From: Halopiger xanaduensis SH-6
GTDB taxonomy: Archaea > Halobacteriota > Halobacteria > Halobacteriales > Natrialbaceae
Length of the DNA stretch: 64,000 nt
Assembly: GCF_000217715.1 (NCBI RefSeq)
Contig: NC_015666.1
Span: 2,244,270 to 2,308,269, forward strand
Direction of reading: 5' to 3'
In this document: positions 31,600 to 41,364 of the stretch, one piece after another
How positions within the stretch are numbered: position 1 is the first letter of the stretch
Layout: each line of letters opens with the position of its first letter
Program-made: the position numbers and the translations under genes
The notes under the pieces: model-generated
Told to the model about the DNA's origin: nothing
The model's database searches: none
The model's input: the letters and a program-made list of their open reading frames with translations, nothing else

Positions 31600-33514
31600 G
31601 GGCGATCACCCCCGCGTTGTAGGCCGCGTGGACGAGCGTCGCGGCGACGAATCCGAGCGCGTAGCCGACCGAACCGCGACTCGCCCCGATCGCCGAAACG
31701 ATCGCCGTCGCGGCGTGGAGCGCGAGCGGCGCGAGGAAGATCGCACCCGCGAGCAGCGGCCCGCTCGTGCTCGCGAGGTCGGGACCGAAGGCCGCGGTGC
31801 CGACCGTCAGTTCGGGGAGCCCGACGAACTGGACGATGTGGGTGATCTTTTCGCCGACGAAGAAGCCGAGCCCCGACAGCGAGCCGACCGCGACCGCGAC
31901 GCGAAGCGACGCCTCGAACCTCGAGCGGGCGAAGCCGGCGTAGACGTGGACGCTCTTCGCGAGTTCCTCGATCGCCGCCGCGAGCACGAGGACGATCGGG
32001 AGCGCGACCGCCTCGGGAACCGCGAACAGCAGGGCGACGATGAGCAACTGCCCCGCGAAGATGAAGGGAATAAAGAGGATCGAGAGGACGAACGGGCTCA
32101 AGCGGGCGTCCCACCGCGAGAGCGCGTCGATCTGGCTCGCGATCGCGTCGAGCACCTTCGCCGGGATCGGCTTCTGGGCGAACATGTCCTCCTCGCGGTA
32201 GATACCGACGCCGAGCAGGAAGCAGACGACCGCGCTGAGGTAGAACGGCAGCGTCGAGAACAGGTACTCGCCGGCCGCGACCGACTCGCCCTGCAGGGCC
32301 GTCACGATGAGCGTCAGCGGCGAGATCAGCGCGATCGGCGTTACGTCGGTGAAGATCGCCGGGATGAAGGCGTAGGTCGTCAGCCCGACGCTGATCGCGA
32401 CAGTGACGAACGTGAGTTCCTTGAACGAGCGGGCGAGCATCGCGCCGACGAACGTCGACGCGAGGAACAGCAGTGCGATCGGCAGTGCCGCGGCGACGGC
32501 GAGCAACCCGCCATCGATCGCGTACGCGATTCCAGCCGCGATAGCGACCAGCGCGAGCAGGTACGGCAACGTCTTGCCCGCGACGATCTCGTAGCGCGAG
32601 GCCGGCGACACCAACAGCAATTCGCCGCGGCGCTTGATCCGTTCGTCCATGATCGTGCTCCCGTAGGCCTGGATGACGAAGTTCATCGGCACGACGAACA
32701 GGAACGCGAGCACGAGCGACCGGAACGGGAACGGCGGCGAGAGCGAGCCGGGTGCGCCGACCGTCGTCTCGGCAGCTCCCGTCGATCCGCCGACGTTCGG
32801 GACCTGTAGTTCGTCATCGCCGCTCGAGGCGTCACCTTCGTCGTTCGTATCGGAACGGGCTCCATCGCTTGTCGGTCCGTCATCGGATATCGTCCCGTCG
32901 CCGGTATCATCGTCCGCAGAACCAGCGCTGCCGGAGTCGTCCAGTGTGGCGAGGTCGCGTTCTCGGTAGTCGAGTTCGACGAGGACCGGATACGCGGCTG
33001 CCTCGTCGGCTTCCTGAGTCATCAGCGCCTCGTTATAGCCGTCGATCGCGTCGCGAAACGCGTCGTAGGCGGGTTCGCCGTTGTCGCCGACGTCCCATAT
33101 TCTGTCGCCGGAGACGACGAGATCGACAGATTCGCCTATTCTATCTCGGTCACCGCCCTCGAGCGGCACCGGCCGGAACTGGGCGCTCTCGACGGCGACG
33201 TCGTGGTACGGATTGGACTCGTCGACGGCGACCACGTAGATCTCGTCCTCGAGGCCCAGCCCCTCGTCGGCGACGCCGAATCCGACGACGCCGACGACGA
33301 GGACCATCGCGGCGAGGACCAGCACGGTCTTCCGGTCGATGGTGCCGGTACTGCTCGAGACTTCCCACCGGGCGATTCGGGCGGTTCTCGAGAGCGATTC
33401 GCGGAAGCGAGTCGCCACGCCGGCTGACGCCTGGATATCGGCGCCGCGATCAGTCCCGTCGCGCGACGGCTCGAGCCCAGTCACGTCCTCGTTCACCGCG
33501 TCGTCCCCGCTCAC
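31589..33514 (-). CDS. ABC-2 permease fused to a PrsW-type intramembrane protease
   Basis: 641 residues from a GTG that overlaps the ATPase stop (GTGA). Residues 1-430 form an ABC-2 permease half: one helix near 65-85, an acidic Ser/Asp-rich external loop, then STIMDERIKRRGELLLVSPAS and several helices. Residues 470-641 form a PrsW (M82) domain with Glu516-Glu517 (IEELAKS), Glu555 (GEKITH), His600 and His629 (TLVHAAYN), the expected metal and catalytic residues. Physical fusion suggests that export and intramembrane cleavage are coupled. The substrate is unknown. Confidence 0.88.
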   Translation of the reverse strand: MSGDDAVNEDVTGLEPSRDGTDRGADIQASAGVATRFRESLSRTARIARWEVSSSTGTIDRKTVLVLAAMVLVVGVVGFGVADEGLGLEDEIYVVAVDESNPYHDVAVESAQFRPVPLEGGDRDRIGESVDLVVSGDRIWDVGDNGEPAYDAFRDAIDGYNEALMTQEADEAAAYPVLVELDYRERDLATLDDSGSAGSADDDTGDGTISDDGPTSDGARSDTNDEGDASSGDDELQVPNVGGSTGAAETTVGAPGSLSPPFPFRSLVLAFLFVVPMNFVIQAYGSTIMDERIKRRGELLLVSPASRYEIVAGKTLPYLLALVAIAAGIAYAIDGGLLAVAAALPIALLFLASTFVGAMLARSFKELTFVTVAISVGLTTYAFIPAIFTDVTPIALISPLTLIVTALQGESVAAGEYLFSTLPFYLSAVVCFLLGVGIYREEDMFAQKPIPAKVLDAIASQIDALSRWDARLSPFVLSILFIPFIFAGQLLIVALLFAVPEAVALPIVLVLAAAIEELAKSVHVYAGFARSRFEASLRVAVAVGSLSGLGFFVGEKITHIVQFVGLPELTVGTAAFGPDLASTSGPLLAGAIFLAPLALHAATAIVSAIGASRGSVGYALGFVAATLVHAAYNAGVIALVA

Positions 33515-34482
33515 GGCTCGGCCTCCGCGTCCCGGTTCCGGGTGCGGTTGCGCTCCGCGTCGGGGTCCGCACCGCTCGCGATCTCGAGGAAGATGTCCTC
33601 GAGGCTCGGCGTCTTCGTCTGGATGTCGGTGACGCGACCGCCCTCGGCTTCGACGGCTTCGCGGATGGCCTCGACGGAGGCCATGTCCGCGACGACGTGG
33701 CGGACTTGCTGTCCGTCATTCGTCTCTTCGCGCGTGACTTCGATGGCCCGTGATTGGTCGTCGTCGAGCGCGTCGCTCCCGTCTTTCGTCGCGTAGACGT
33801 GGTACTCGGTGCCGCCGTGTTCGTCGCGGATCTCGTCGACGCTCCCGCGGGCGATGATCCGCCCGTCGTTCATCACCGCGACGCGATCGCAGATGCTCTC
33901 GACGTGGTAGAGGTTGTGCGCGCTGAAGACGATCGTCTTCCCCTGCTCGCTCAGTTCGCGGGTGAACTCGATGATGTAGTTCGTCGTCAGCGGGTCGAGA
34001 CCCGAGGCCGGCTCGTCGAAGATGAGCACGTCCGGATCGTTCACCAGCGCCCGCGCGATCGCGACCTTCCGCTTCATGCCCTTCGACATGTTGCCGATCC
34101 GCCGGTCGCGGTGCTCGAGGTCCAGGCGGTCGAGCGTGTCCGCGATCCGCTCGGTCGCGACCTCGCCGGGGACGTCGTAGAGATCTGCAAAGAACTCGAG
34201 GTAGTCCGTCGCCGTCATGTCCTCGTACAGCGGCGACTCCTCGGGGAGGAAGCCGAGTCGTCGCTGCATCGCCGGTTCGCCGGGTTGGCGGCCGGCGACG
34301 ACCGCGGTTCCGGCCGTCGGTTCGACGAGTCCCGCGAGCATCTTCAGCGTCGTCGTCTTCCCCGCGCCGTTGGGGCCGACGACGCCGAACACCTCGCCGC
34401 GCTCGATCGCGAAGGTGCTGCCTTCGACGGCGGGAAAGTCGCCGTACTCTTTCCGGAGCCCGTCCACTTCGAGTATCGCCAT
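33511..34482 (-). CDS. ABC transporter ATP-binding protein (NatA/Ccm-like)
   Basis: 323 residues. Walker A GPNGAGKT (36-43), Q-loop around [11 protein letters not shown], signature-like [17 protein letters not shown], and Walker [14 protein letters not shown]. The signature reads MSKGMKRK instead of LSGGQ, a known variant in NatA-like exporters. The C-terminal third is an extra domain that is acidic and ends in Arg/Asn/Asp-rich sequence. First gene of a three-gene operon with both permeases, with a promoter just upstream. Confidence 0.92.
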   Translation of the reverse strand: MAILEVDGLRKEYGDFPAVEGSTFAIERGEVFGVVGPNGAGKTTTLKMLAGLVEPTAGTAVVAGRQPGEPAMQRRLGFLPEESPLYEDMTATDYLEFFADLYDVPGEVATERIADTLDRLDLEHRDRRIGNMSKGMKRKVAIARALVNDPDVLIFDEPASGLDPLTTNYIIEFTRELSEQGKTIVFSAHNLYHVESICDRVAVMNDGRIIARGSVDEIRDEHGGTEYHVYATKDGSDALDDDQSRAIEVTREETNDGQQVRHVVADMASVEAIREAVEAEGGRVTDIQTKTPSLEDIFLEIASGADPDAERNRTRNRDAEAEP

Positions 34483-34505
34483 TCGTTTCTCGAGAATAAG
34501 CGTCC

Positions 34506-34513
34506 GTAGTAAA
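34506..34513 (-). promoter_or_regulatory. Core promoter of the ABC exporter operon
   Basis: On the minus strand TTTACTAC is centred about 28 bases before the ATG at 34482, with no room for a leader. Confidence 0.5.
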
Positions 34514-34777
34514 GTGTAGTGGCCGGTGACAGTCGTCCGAAACGTCCGATTTGGGCTCGCTTTCGAGTATCTTCGACAGTAGAGATACCCGGTGTCCGGT
34601 GATTCACGACGGTTCCGATCTTCTCGAGTGTCGATCTGATCGGCGCAGAAGTACGTATTTTGACACGGTGGGGTGGTTATCCCAGTCGGGCGGCAACTAT
34701 CCGGGAGCTTTCCCTATGTTAGCTGGTTCGTATCCGAACTGCTATACGGATGGGGACGCTACGAACGATCGACCGAG

Positions 34778-35182
34778 ATGTCTTCCCCCCAGACGAAATC
34801 CCGCGACGACGAGGCCACTCCCCGCAGCGACGGCGAGAACGAGAGCGATGCCGACCAGCACGGCCACGACGCCGCCTGTCCCGTCATCGCGTCGATCGAG
34901 CAGATCGGCTCGCAGTGGCGACTCGCGGTCCTCCACGAACTGCTAGACGGCGAGCAGCGGTTCAACGAACTCAAGCGCTCGACCGACGCCAACGCCCGCA
35001 CCCTGTCGCGCGTTCTCGACGACCTCGGCGAGATGGGGTTCGTCGAGCGTCGCATCGAGGAGGACTCGCCGATCGCGACCTACTACAGCCTCACCGAGAA
35101 GGGCAAGTCCTTAGAGCCGGTGTTCGACGAGATCGAGTGCTGGGCGGGCAGTTGGCTCGACGAGGACGCGCTCGAGAAGTAG
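34778..35182 (+). CDS. HxlR-family winged-helix transcription regulator
   Basis: 134 residues from the ATG at 34778. A disordered acidic N-terminus of about 25 residues precedes CPVIASIEQIGSQWRLAVLHEL, the HxlR lead with its conserved Cys near 30. RFNELKRSTDANARTLSRVLDDL is the recognition helix region, and the wing follows (FVERRIEEDSPIATYYSLTEKG). HxlR proteins act as redox- or ligand-sensing regulators. It is divergent from the ABC exporter operon, which it may control. Two longer in-frame starts upstream are rejected because the extra residues are unlike the family. Confidence 0.9.
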   Translation: MSSPQTKSRDDEATPRSDGENESDADQHGHDAACPVIASIEQIGSQWRLAVLHELLDGEQRFNELKRSTDANARTLSRVLDDLGEMGFVERRIEEDSPIATYYSLTEKGKSLEPVFDEIECWAGSWLDEDALEK

Positions 35183-35223
35183 CGCCAACAACGTTTGTTT
35201 TGAGCGGCCGTCCGCCGTCGACG

Positions 35224-35670
35224 TCAGTCGTCGACGTCGAGTTCGACCAACTCGAGCGAGCGATCGAGGTGGCAGACGTCGTGGGGCGGGTCGCCGCGGA
35301 TCTCCCGAATGCGGTACTCCTCGTCGAATTCGACGCCGTCGGGTTCGCAGTACTCGTGACTCGGACACTCGACGTACGGGCAGGGACCCTGCAGACTCGC
35401 TTTACTCCCCGCGAACGCGCCCTTCGACGGAACGTTCGCCTCGACGGCGGCGGGCTCGACTTCGACGGCACGGACGCCGCCGTCGTGCATCGCGCACTCC
35501 AGCGTTTGCGCCTTTTCGCGGACGTCGGTAACGCGGTACTTGGTGCCCTCGGAGAGATTGAGACACTGGCTGCGGTAGGGACAGCCGGCGCAGCCGTCGG
35601 CCTCGCCCTGATAGACGAATTCGGTGCCGGGCTCGGCCAAGCGGGAGCCGATGAGCGTGACGGTCGACAT
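35224..35670 (-). CDS. UPF0179 family cysteine-rich protein
   Basis: 148 residues from the ATG at 35670. Cysteine motifs GCAGCPYRSQC near 26-37 and CPYVECPSHEYCEPDG near 96-111, plus two further cysteines, suggest a metal or Fe-S cluster site. I recognise UPF0179, an archaeal family of unknown function. A longer frame adds 20 basic residues that are unlikely to be real. It stands alone, convergent with the HxlR gene. Confidence 0.85.
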   Translation of the reverse strand: MSTVTLIGSRLAEPGTEFVYQGEADGCAGCPYRSQCLNLSEGTKYRVTDVREKAQTLECAMHDGGVRAVEVEPAAVEANVPSKGAFAGSKASLQGPCPYVECPSHEYCEPDGVEFDEEYRIREIRGDPPHDVCHLDRSLELVELDVDD

Positions 35671-35784
35671 AGCACGGCGTAGTCGGCACGCGCGGTTAAG
35701 CCTCTCGTCCTCGTCACGCGACGTCTTCACGTCCGCCTATCCGGCCCGTCCAGCGACAGGCTCGAGGCGCAGGATCCTGAACCG

Positions 35785-36198
35785 CTATTCGGTCTTCGCA
35801 TCGCCGCGACCCGTCAGTTCGTCGAGCCGATCGAAGTACCGCTCGCGGGGCACCTGGTACAGCCCCCGGTAGTCGATCTCCCCGTCGTCGAACGCCCGCG
35901 CGAGTTCGACCGTGCGCTCGAGCGCTTCCGCCCGCGTCGGGTAGCGGTCGTGGTCCTCGAGCGTGACGTCGGGCTCGAGGTAGAGCGTGACGAACCAGTC
36001 GCTGGCGCCGGTGGCGTCGGTCGGGTTCCGCCCGGGGCGGCGGGTTCGCCGGCCGTGGGTGAGGTACAGGGTCGGCAGACAGGGCGCGGGAAATTCGGCG
36101 GCGTCGAAGACGTCGGGCCGGTACGCGAGGACGAGGCGACCGTCGTCGCCCCGAGACCAGACGGCCCAGGAATCGGGCAGGTCCGTCAGTTCGTCCAT
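35785..36198 (-). CDS. DUF5820 family protein
   Basis: 137 residues, MDELTDLPDSWAVWSRGDDGRLVL onward. Compact alpha/beta protein with WFVTLYLEPDVTLEDHDRYPTRAEALERTVEL in the middle (split around 68-100) and YRGLYQVPRERYFDRLDEL near the end. No cysteine clusters or membrane segments. I place it in the haloarchaeal DUF5820 family from the overall pattern. Function unknown. Confidence 0.75.
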   Translation of the reverse strand: MDELTDLPDSWAVWSRGDDGRLVLAYRPDVFDAAEFPAPCLPTLYLTHGRRTRRPGRNPTDATGASDWFVTLYLEPDVTLEDHDRYPTRAEALERTVELARAFDDGEIDYRGLYQVPRERYFDRLDELTGRGDAKTE

Positions 36199-36422
36199 AT
36201 CGGCCGTACCGTCGCCGGTCCTAAAGCCTCGTCGTCGCGGGACGATGCGACTGCGATTGACGACTGTTTCCCGGTCTCGAGCGTTCTCTGCCGCGAGATC
36301 GACGTCCCGCTAGCCGTCCGACTTACCGGGCTTGCAGGATCCGGGAACAGCGTTGTTACTCCGGCCCACTCTCATGCGACCGCATTTCACGCGATGCAGC
36401 GCGTCCCGAAATATAAGCGGAG

Positions 36423-36448
36423 TAACGTATGAGTGGTACTAACGTATG
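36423..36448. repeat. Direct repeat TAACGTATG x2
   Basis: TAACGTATG at 36423-36431 and again at 36440-36448, 17 bases apart, just downstream of a TATA-like AAATATAAG. The arrangement suggests binding sites for a dimeric regulator. Confidence 0.4.
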
Positions 36449-36559
36449 CGCCCAGGCAATCGAGCGCGCGCGAGCGCGCCACGCCAGTGCAGGCCCGTCG
36501 TTTACGGCACCCGTCTTCAAAAAATGAGGTGTGGTATCAATTGACGGTGTACGGTTCTG

Positions 36560-36574
36560 GCAGGATTTGCCTGC
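36560..36574. repeat. Short inverted repeat GCAGG-ATTTG-CCTGC
   Basis: A perfect 5-bp inverted repeat with a 5-base spacer, a few bases upstream of a TATA-like TAAATACC. It could be an operator of the prkA operon or a small hairpin. Confidence 0.35.
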
Positions 36575-37004
36575 AATTAACTGCTGGTAAATACCTTTTG
36601 GGGCTAAGATTAAGTACCTGGATTACTCACTCATTAAATACTATCGGTATCCGATCGCCGGACCGATCCACTCTGCGTCCGTCCCCGGCGCACGTCGCGC
36701 ACGATCTCCGATCCGGTCGTTGCGCAACGACGAGTGGTGATCGATCACACATGACACGACACGTCGCCGCCCGACGGGGTCCGCGCTCACCGAGCGCCGC
36801 GCTCGAGGAGGGACGACCGTGTGACGTCGTCGAACGGGCGGGCCGGATGACCGGTCCCCCGACGAAGCGGGCGGGCTGGACCGCCGGAATCGGTTCGGCC
36901 GCGCGAGGCTCCAGCCGGTCGACTGCTGCCCACTCCACGACGCGCTCCCCGCGCGATCACAACAGAACCCGACGGCAGGGGAGCACCCAACGAGCACTGA
37001 TACA

Positions 37005-39077
37005 ATGAACGGTGACATCGAGACGCTCGAGACGCTCAGCACGGAATACAAGGAATCGATGCCCGCGGACCTGCGGGAAACCAAGTCCTTCGACTGGTAC
37101 TTAGAGGAAGTCTACGAGGACCCGAAGATCGCCCGCAACGCCCACCAGCGGGTTGCGGATATGTTCGACCACTACGGGACGACCTACGACGAGACGGAGG
37201 GCATGGTCGAGTACCTGCTGGCCAGCGAAGACCCGCTGCACGACGGCGAGAACACCTTCTACGGGAAGGTGATCCACCAGTCGATCCACGAGTTCGTCAA
37301 CAAGGTCAAGTCCGGCGCCCGCCGGCTCGGCCCCGAGCGGCGTATCAAGCTGCTGCTCGGCCCGGTCGGCTCCGGCAAGTCCCACTTCGACAAGCAGGTG
37401 CGCCGCTACTTCGAGGATTACACTCTGCGCGAGGAGGGCCGGATGTACACGTTCCGCTGGACGAACCTCTGCGACGTCGTCCAGGATCAGGACCCGGCCG
37501 ACGACACGGTTCGGTCCCCGATGAACCAGGACCCGCTCGTCCTGCTGCCGCTCGAGCAGCGCCAGCGGGTCATCGACGATCTCAACGAGAACTTAGACGC
37601 GCCCTACACGATCCAGAACGACCAGGCGCTGGATCCCGAGTCGGAGTTCTACATGGACAAGCTGCTGGCCTACTACGACGACGACCTCCAGCAGGTCCTC
37701 GAGAACCACGTCGAGATTATCCGACTGGTCGCCGACGAGAACAAGCGCCAGGCGCTCGAGACGTTCGAGCCCAAGGACAAGAAGAACCAGGACGAGACCG
37801 AACTGACCGGCGACGTCAACTACTCGAAGATCGCCATCTACGGCGAATCCGATCCGCGCGCGTTCGACTACTCGGGGGCGTTCTGTAACGCCAACCGCGG
37901 TATCTTCTCCGGCGAGGAGTTGCTGAAGCTGCAGCGGGAGTTCCTCTACGACTTCCTGCACGCCACCCAGGAGCAGACGATCAAGCCGAAGAACAACCCG
38001 CGGATCGACATCGACCAGGTGATCGTCGGCCGCACCAACATGCCCGAGTACAAGGACAAGAAGGGCGACGAGAAGATGGAGGCGTTCAACGACCGCACCA
38101 AGCGGATCGACTTCCCGTACGTCCTCTCCTACGAGGACGAGGCCCAGATCTACTGGAAGATGTTAAACAACGCCGACGTGCCGGACATCAACGTCGAGCC
38201 CCACACGCTCGAGATGGCCGGCCTGTTCGGCGTCCTCACGCGCATCGAGGAGCCCGACGCCGAAACCGTCGATCTGCTCTCGAAGGCCAAAGCCTACAAC
38301 GGCGAGATCGACGAGGGCGACGACATCGACGTGAAGAAGCTCCGCGAGGAGGCCGAACAGAAGGCCGAGATCGGCGAGGGCATGGTCGGCGTCTCGCCCC
38401 GGTTCATCGGCGACGAGATCGCCGAGGCTATCATGGACTCCAAACACCGCCAGCGCGGGTTCCTCTCGCCGCTGACGGTGTTCAACTTCTTCGAGGAGAA
38501 CCTCGAACACCACGGCTCCATCCCGGAGGACAACTTCGAGAAGTACTACCGCTACCTCGAGACGGTCCGCGAGGAGTACAGGGAGCGGGCCATCGAGGAC
38601 GTCCGCCACGCCCTCGCGTACGACGTCGACGAGATCCAGCGCCAGGGCGAGAAGTACATGGACCACGTCATGGCCTACATCGACGACGACACCATCGAGG
38701 ACGAGCTCACGGGCCGCGAGCAGGAACCCGACGAGACCTTCCTGCGCTCCGTCGAGGAAAAACTCGACATCCCCGAGGACCGCAAGGACGACTTCCGTCA
38801 GGAAGTGAGCAATTGGGTCTCCCGGCGCGCCCGCGAGGGCGAAGCGTTCAACCCGCAGGACAACGAGCGCCTGCGCCGCGCACTCGAGCGCAAACTCTGG
38901 GAGGACAAGAAGCACAACATCAACTTCTCCGCGCTGGTCTCGGCCAACGAGTTTGACGACGACGAACGGTCCGCGTGGATCGACGCCCTGATGGAGCAGG
39001 GATACTCCGAGGGCGGCGCCAAGGAAGTACTCGAGTTCGCCGGCGCGGAGGTCGCCAAGGCAGAGATGGACGACTAA
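37005..39077 (+). CDS. prkA: PrkA-type serine kinase / AAA+ protein
   Basis: 690 residues. The PrkA AAA domain occupies about the first 380 residues, with Walker A GPVGSGKS at 119-126 preceded by GARRLGPERRIKLLL. The C-terminal PrkA kinase-like domain follows (YEDEAQIYWKML; SPRFIGDEIAEAIMDSKH; RGFLSPLTVFNFFEENLE). PrkA proteins are cytoplasmic Ser/Thr kinases with an AAA+ core, tied to starvation and stress in bacteria. It is the first of four genes in the same order as the prkA-yeaH-spoVR group. The next gene starts one base after its stop. Confidence 0.9.
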   Translation: MNGDIETLETLSTEYKESMPADLRETKSFDWYLEEVYEDPKIARNAHQRVADMFDHYGTTYDETEGMVEYLLASEDPLHDGENTFYGKVIHQSIHEFVNKVKSGARRLGPERRIKLLLGPVGSGKSHFDKQVRRYFEDYTLREEGRMYTFRWTNLCDVVQDQDPADDTVRSPMNQDPLVLLPLEQRQRVIDDLNENLDAPYTIQNDQALDPESEFYMDKLLAYYDDDLQQVLENHVEIIRLVADENKRQALETFEPKDKKNQDETELTGDVNYSKIAIYGESDPRAFDYSGAFCNANRGIFSGEELLKLQREFLYDFLHATQEQTIKPKNNPRIDIDQVIVGRTNMPEYKDKKGDEKMEAFNDRTKRIDFPYVLSYEDEAQIYWKMLNNADVPDINVEPHTLEMAGLFGVLTRIEEPDAETVDLLSKAKAYNGEIDEGDDIDVKKLREEAEQKAEIGEGMVGVSPRFIGDEIAEAIMDSKHRQRGFLSPLTVFNFFEENLEHHGSIPEDNFEKYYRYLETVREEYRERAIEDVRHALAYDVDEIQRQGEKYMDHVMAYIDDDTIEDELTGREQEPDETFLRSVEEKLDIPEDRKDDFRQEVSNWVSRRAREGEAFNPQDNERLRRALERKLWEDKKHNINFSALVSANEFDDDERSAWIDALMEQGYSEGGAKEVLEFAGAEVAKAEMDD

Positions 39078-39078
39078 C

Positions 39079-41364
39079 ATGACCGAACGCGACTACGTCA
39101 CCGAGGCCGACCGCCAACTCGAGGAGACCTACGAGGAGCCGATGGGCCTCGCGGCGTACGTCGATCGGATCTTCGAGAACCCGACGATCGCCTCCCACGC
39201 CTCGAAGTACCTGCTCGAGGCGATCGAGGCGGCCGGCACGCGCACGGTGGTCGAGGAGGGCGAGGAGAAGGAGCGCTACCGCTTCTTCGACGATCCGCAC
39301 AACGACGGCGAGCACGCCATCCTCGGCAACACCGAGGTGCTGAACGGGTTCGTCGACGACCTCCGATCGATCGCCGCGGGCCGGGCGAAAGACGAGAAGA
39401 TCATCTGGTTCGAGGGGCCCACCGCCACCGGAAAGTCGGAACTCAAGCGCTGTCTGGTCAACGGACTGCGCGAGTACTCCAAGACGCCCGAGGGCCGGCG
39501 GTACACCGTCGAGTGGAACGTTACGACCGCCGAGGCCGGCGAGCGCGGGCTGAGCTACGGCGGCGATCCGACCGCGACCGACGACCAGAACTGGTACGAG
39601 AGTCCCGTTCAGGCCCACCCCCTGTCGGTGTTCCCGGAGGACGTCCGCCAGGGCATCCTCGAGGATCTGAACGCCGAACTCGACGACCACGTCCCGGTAC
39701 GGGTCGACGCGGAACTCGACCCGTTCTCCCGGGAAGCGTACGACTACTTGGAGGAGCGCTACCGTCGGGACGGCGAGGAAGCGCTGTTCTCGGCGATCAC
39801 GGACGACGCGCACCTGCGCGTGAAGAACTACGTGGTCGACGTGGGCCAGGGCGTCGGCGTCCTCCACAGCGAGGACGAGGGCCAGCCCAAGGAACGGCTC
39901 GTCGGCTCGTGGATGCACGGGATGCTCCAGGAACTGGATTCGCGCGGGCGAAAGAACCCGCAGGCGTTCAGCTACGACGGCGTGCTCTCGCAGGGCAACG
40001 GCGTCCTCACGATCGTCGAGGACGCGGCCCAACACGCCGACCTGCTCCAGAAGCTGCTGAACGTGCCCGACGAGCAGTCCGTGAAGCTGGACAAGGGGAT
40101 CGGGATGGACGTCGACACGCAGATGCTGATCATCTCGAACCCCGACCTCGAGGCCCAGCTCAATCAGCACGCCGACCGCAACGGGATGGACCCGCTGAAA
40201 GCGTTGAAGCGGCGACTCGACAAGCACCGCTTCGGCTACCTGACGAACCTCAGCCTCGAGTCCGAGCTCATCCGGCGCGAGCTGACCAACGAGACGGAGG
40301 TTTGGGAGGCGGAAAGCTACGACGAACTCGAGGACCGGATCCGCGCGCCGGTGACGGTCGCGGTCAAGAACCAGGCCGGCGAGACGACGGTGGAGGAGTT
40401 CGCACCGCACGCGCTCGAGGCGGCCGCGCTGTACGCGGTCGTCACGCGGTTGGACGAGGAGAACCTGCCGAACGGGCTCGACCTCGTGGATAAGGCCTTG
40501 ATCTACGATCAGGGCTACTTACAGGAGGGCGACACCCGCCGCGAGAAGGAGGAGTTCGACTTCGACGACGACAACAACGACGGCGACCACGGGATTCCGG
40601 TCACGTACACGCGGGATACCCTGGCGGAACTCCTGCAGACTGATCGGGACCGCCACCACCCCGACTTGGCGGTCGAGGACGTCGTCATGCCCCGCGACGT
40701 GTTGAACGCGATGGCCGAGGGGCTGGCCGAGGCGCCGGTCTTCTCGACGGGCGAGCGCTCGGAGTTCGAGAACCGCGTCGTTCCGGTGAAGAACTACATC
40801 TACGACCGGCAGGAGTCAGACGTCATCGAGGCGATCATGCACGACAAGCGGGTCGACGAGGAGACCGTCGCCGAGTACGTCGAGCACGTCTACGCGTGGG
40901 AGACCGACGAGCCGCTGTACAACGACCGCGGCGAGCGCGTCGAGCCGGACCCGCTGAAGATGAAGCTGTTCGAGGTCGAGCACCTCGGGCGGTTCTCCGA
41001 GGACGAGTACGAGGGGAACCTCCCCCGCGAGAGCGTCCGCAACTTCCGCCGCGAGAAGGTGATCACCTCCTTGAACCGCCACGCCTGGGAGCACCGCAAC
41101 GAGGACTTCTCCGTCGAGGACGTCGACCTCACCGCGATCCCGGTGATCAAGACCGTCCTCGAGAGCCACGACTGGGACGACGTCAAGCGGACCTTCGAGG
41201 ACTTCGACCCCCGCCAGTGGGACGACCCGCCGAGCGGCACCGAGACGGCGGCGATCAAGGAGGATACGATCGAGACGATGGTCGACCTCTTCGGGTACTC
41301 CGAGGCGTCGGCCGAACTGACAAGCAGACACGTCATGGGACAGGTGAGCTACAGATGGGACTGA
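39079..41364 (+). CDS. Second PrkA-family protein
   Basis: 761 residues, paralogue of the gene before it. Walker A GPTATGKS (113-120) follows DEKIIWFE; a Thr-Ala replaces Gly-Ser in the loop. The AAA part continues with [32 protein letters not shown] (split over about 355-390). A divergent C-terminal half starts near 445 ([23 protein letters not shown]) and ends in a helical region to 761. The two PrkA proteins may form a heteromer, which is inference. The gene ends inside the start of the YeaH gene (10-base overlap). Confidence 0.88.
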   Translation: MTERDYVTEADRQLEETYEEPMGLAAYVDRIFENPTIASHASKYLLEAIEAAGTRTVVEEGEEKERYRFFDDPHNDGEHAILGNTEVLNGFVDDLRSIAAGRAKDEKIIWFEGPTATGKSELKRCLVNGLREYSKTPEGRRYTVEWNVTTAEAGERGLSYGGDPTATDDQNWYESPVQAHPLSVFPEDVRQGILEDLNAELDDHVPVRVDAELDPFSREAYDYLEERYRRDGEEALFSAITDDAHLRVKNYVVDVGQGVGVLHSEDEGQPKERLVGSWMHGMLQELDSRGRKNPQAFSYDGVLSQGNGVLTIVEDAAQHADLLQKLLNVPDEQSVKLDKGIGMDVDTQMLIISNPDLEAQLNQHADRNGMDPLKALKRRLDKHRFGYLTNLSLESELIRRELTNETEVWEAESYDELEDRIRAPVTVAVKNQAGETTVEEFAPHALEAAALYAVVTRLDEENLPNGLDLVDKALIYDQGYLQEGDTRREKEEFDFDDDNNDGDHGIPVTYTRDTLAELLQTDRDRHHPDLAVEDVVMPRDVLNAMAEGLAEAPVFSTGERSEFENRVVPVKNYIYDRQESDVIEAIMHDKRVDEETVAEYVEHVYAWETDEPLYNDRGERVEPDPLKMKLFEVEHLGRFSEDEYEGNLPRESVRNFRREKVITSLNRHAWEHRNEDFSVEDVDLTAIPVIKTVLESHDWDDVKRTFEDFDPRQWDDPPSGTETAAIKEDTIETMVDLFGYSEASAELTSRHVMGQVSYRWD

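Larger units (their letters stand above)
36199..37004. other. 800-base gene-free region upstream of the prkA operon
   Basis: No protein-like reading frame stands out on either strand. TATA-like elements are AAATATAAG near 36410 and TAAATACC near 36588. Two direct repeats (36423-36448) and one hairpin (36560-36574) lie between. The stretch 36640-37004 is GC-rich and could be a long 5' leader of the prkA operon or hold a small RNA, but I cannot show either. Confidence 0.5.

Noticed and set aside
36433-37008. 191-residue plus-strand frame before prkA
   Set aside because: It is Arg/Pro/Ser-rich, without halophilic composition, and probably lies in the leader or promoter region.
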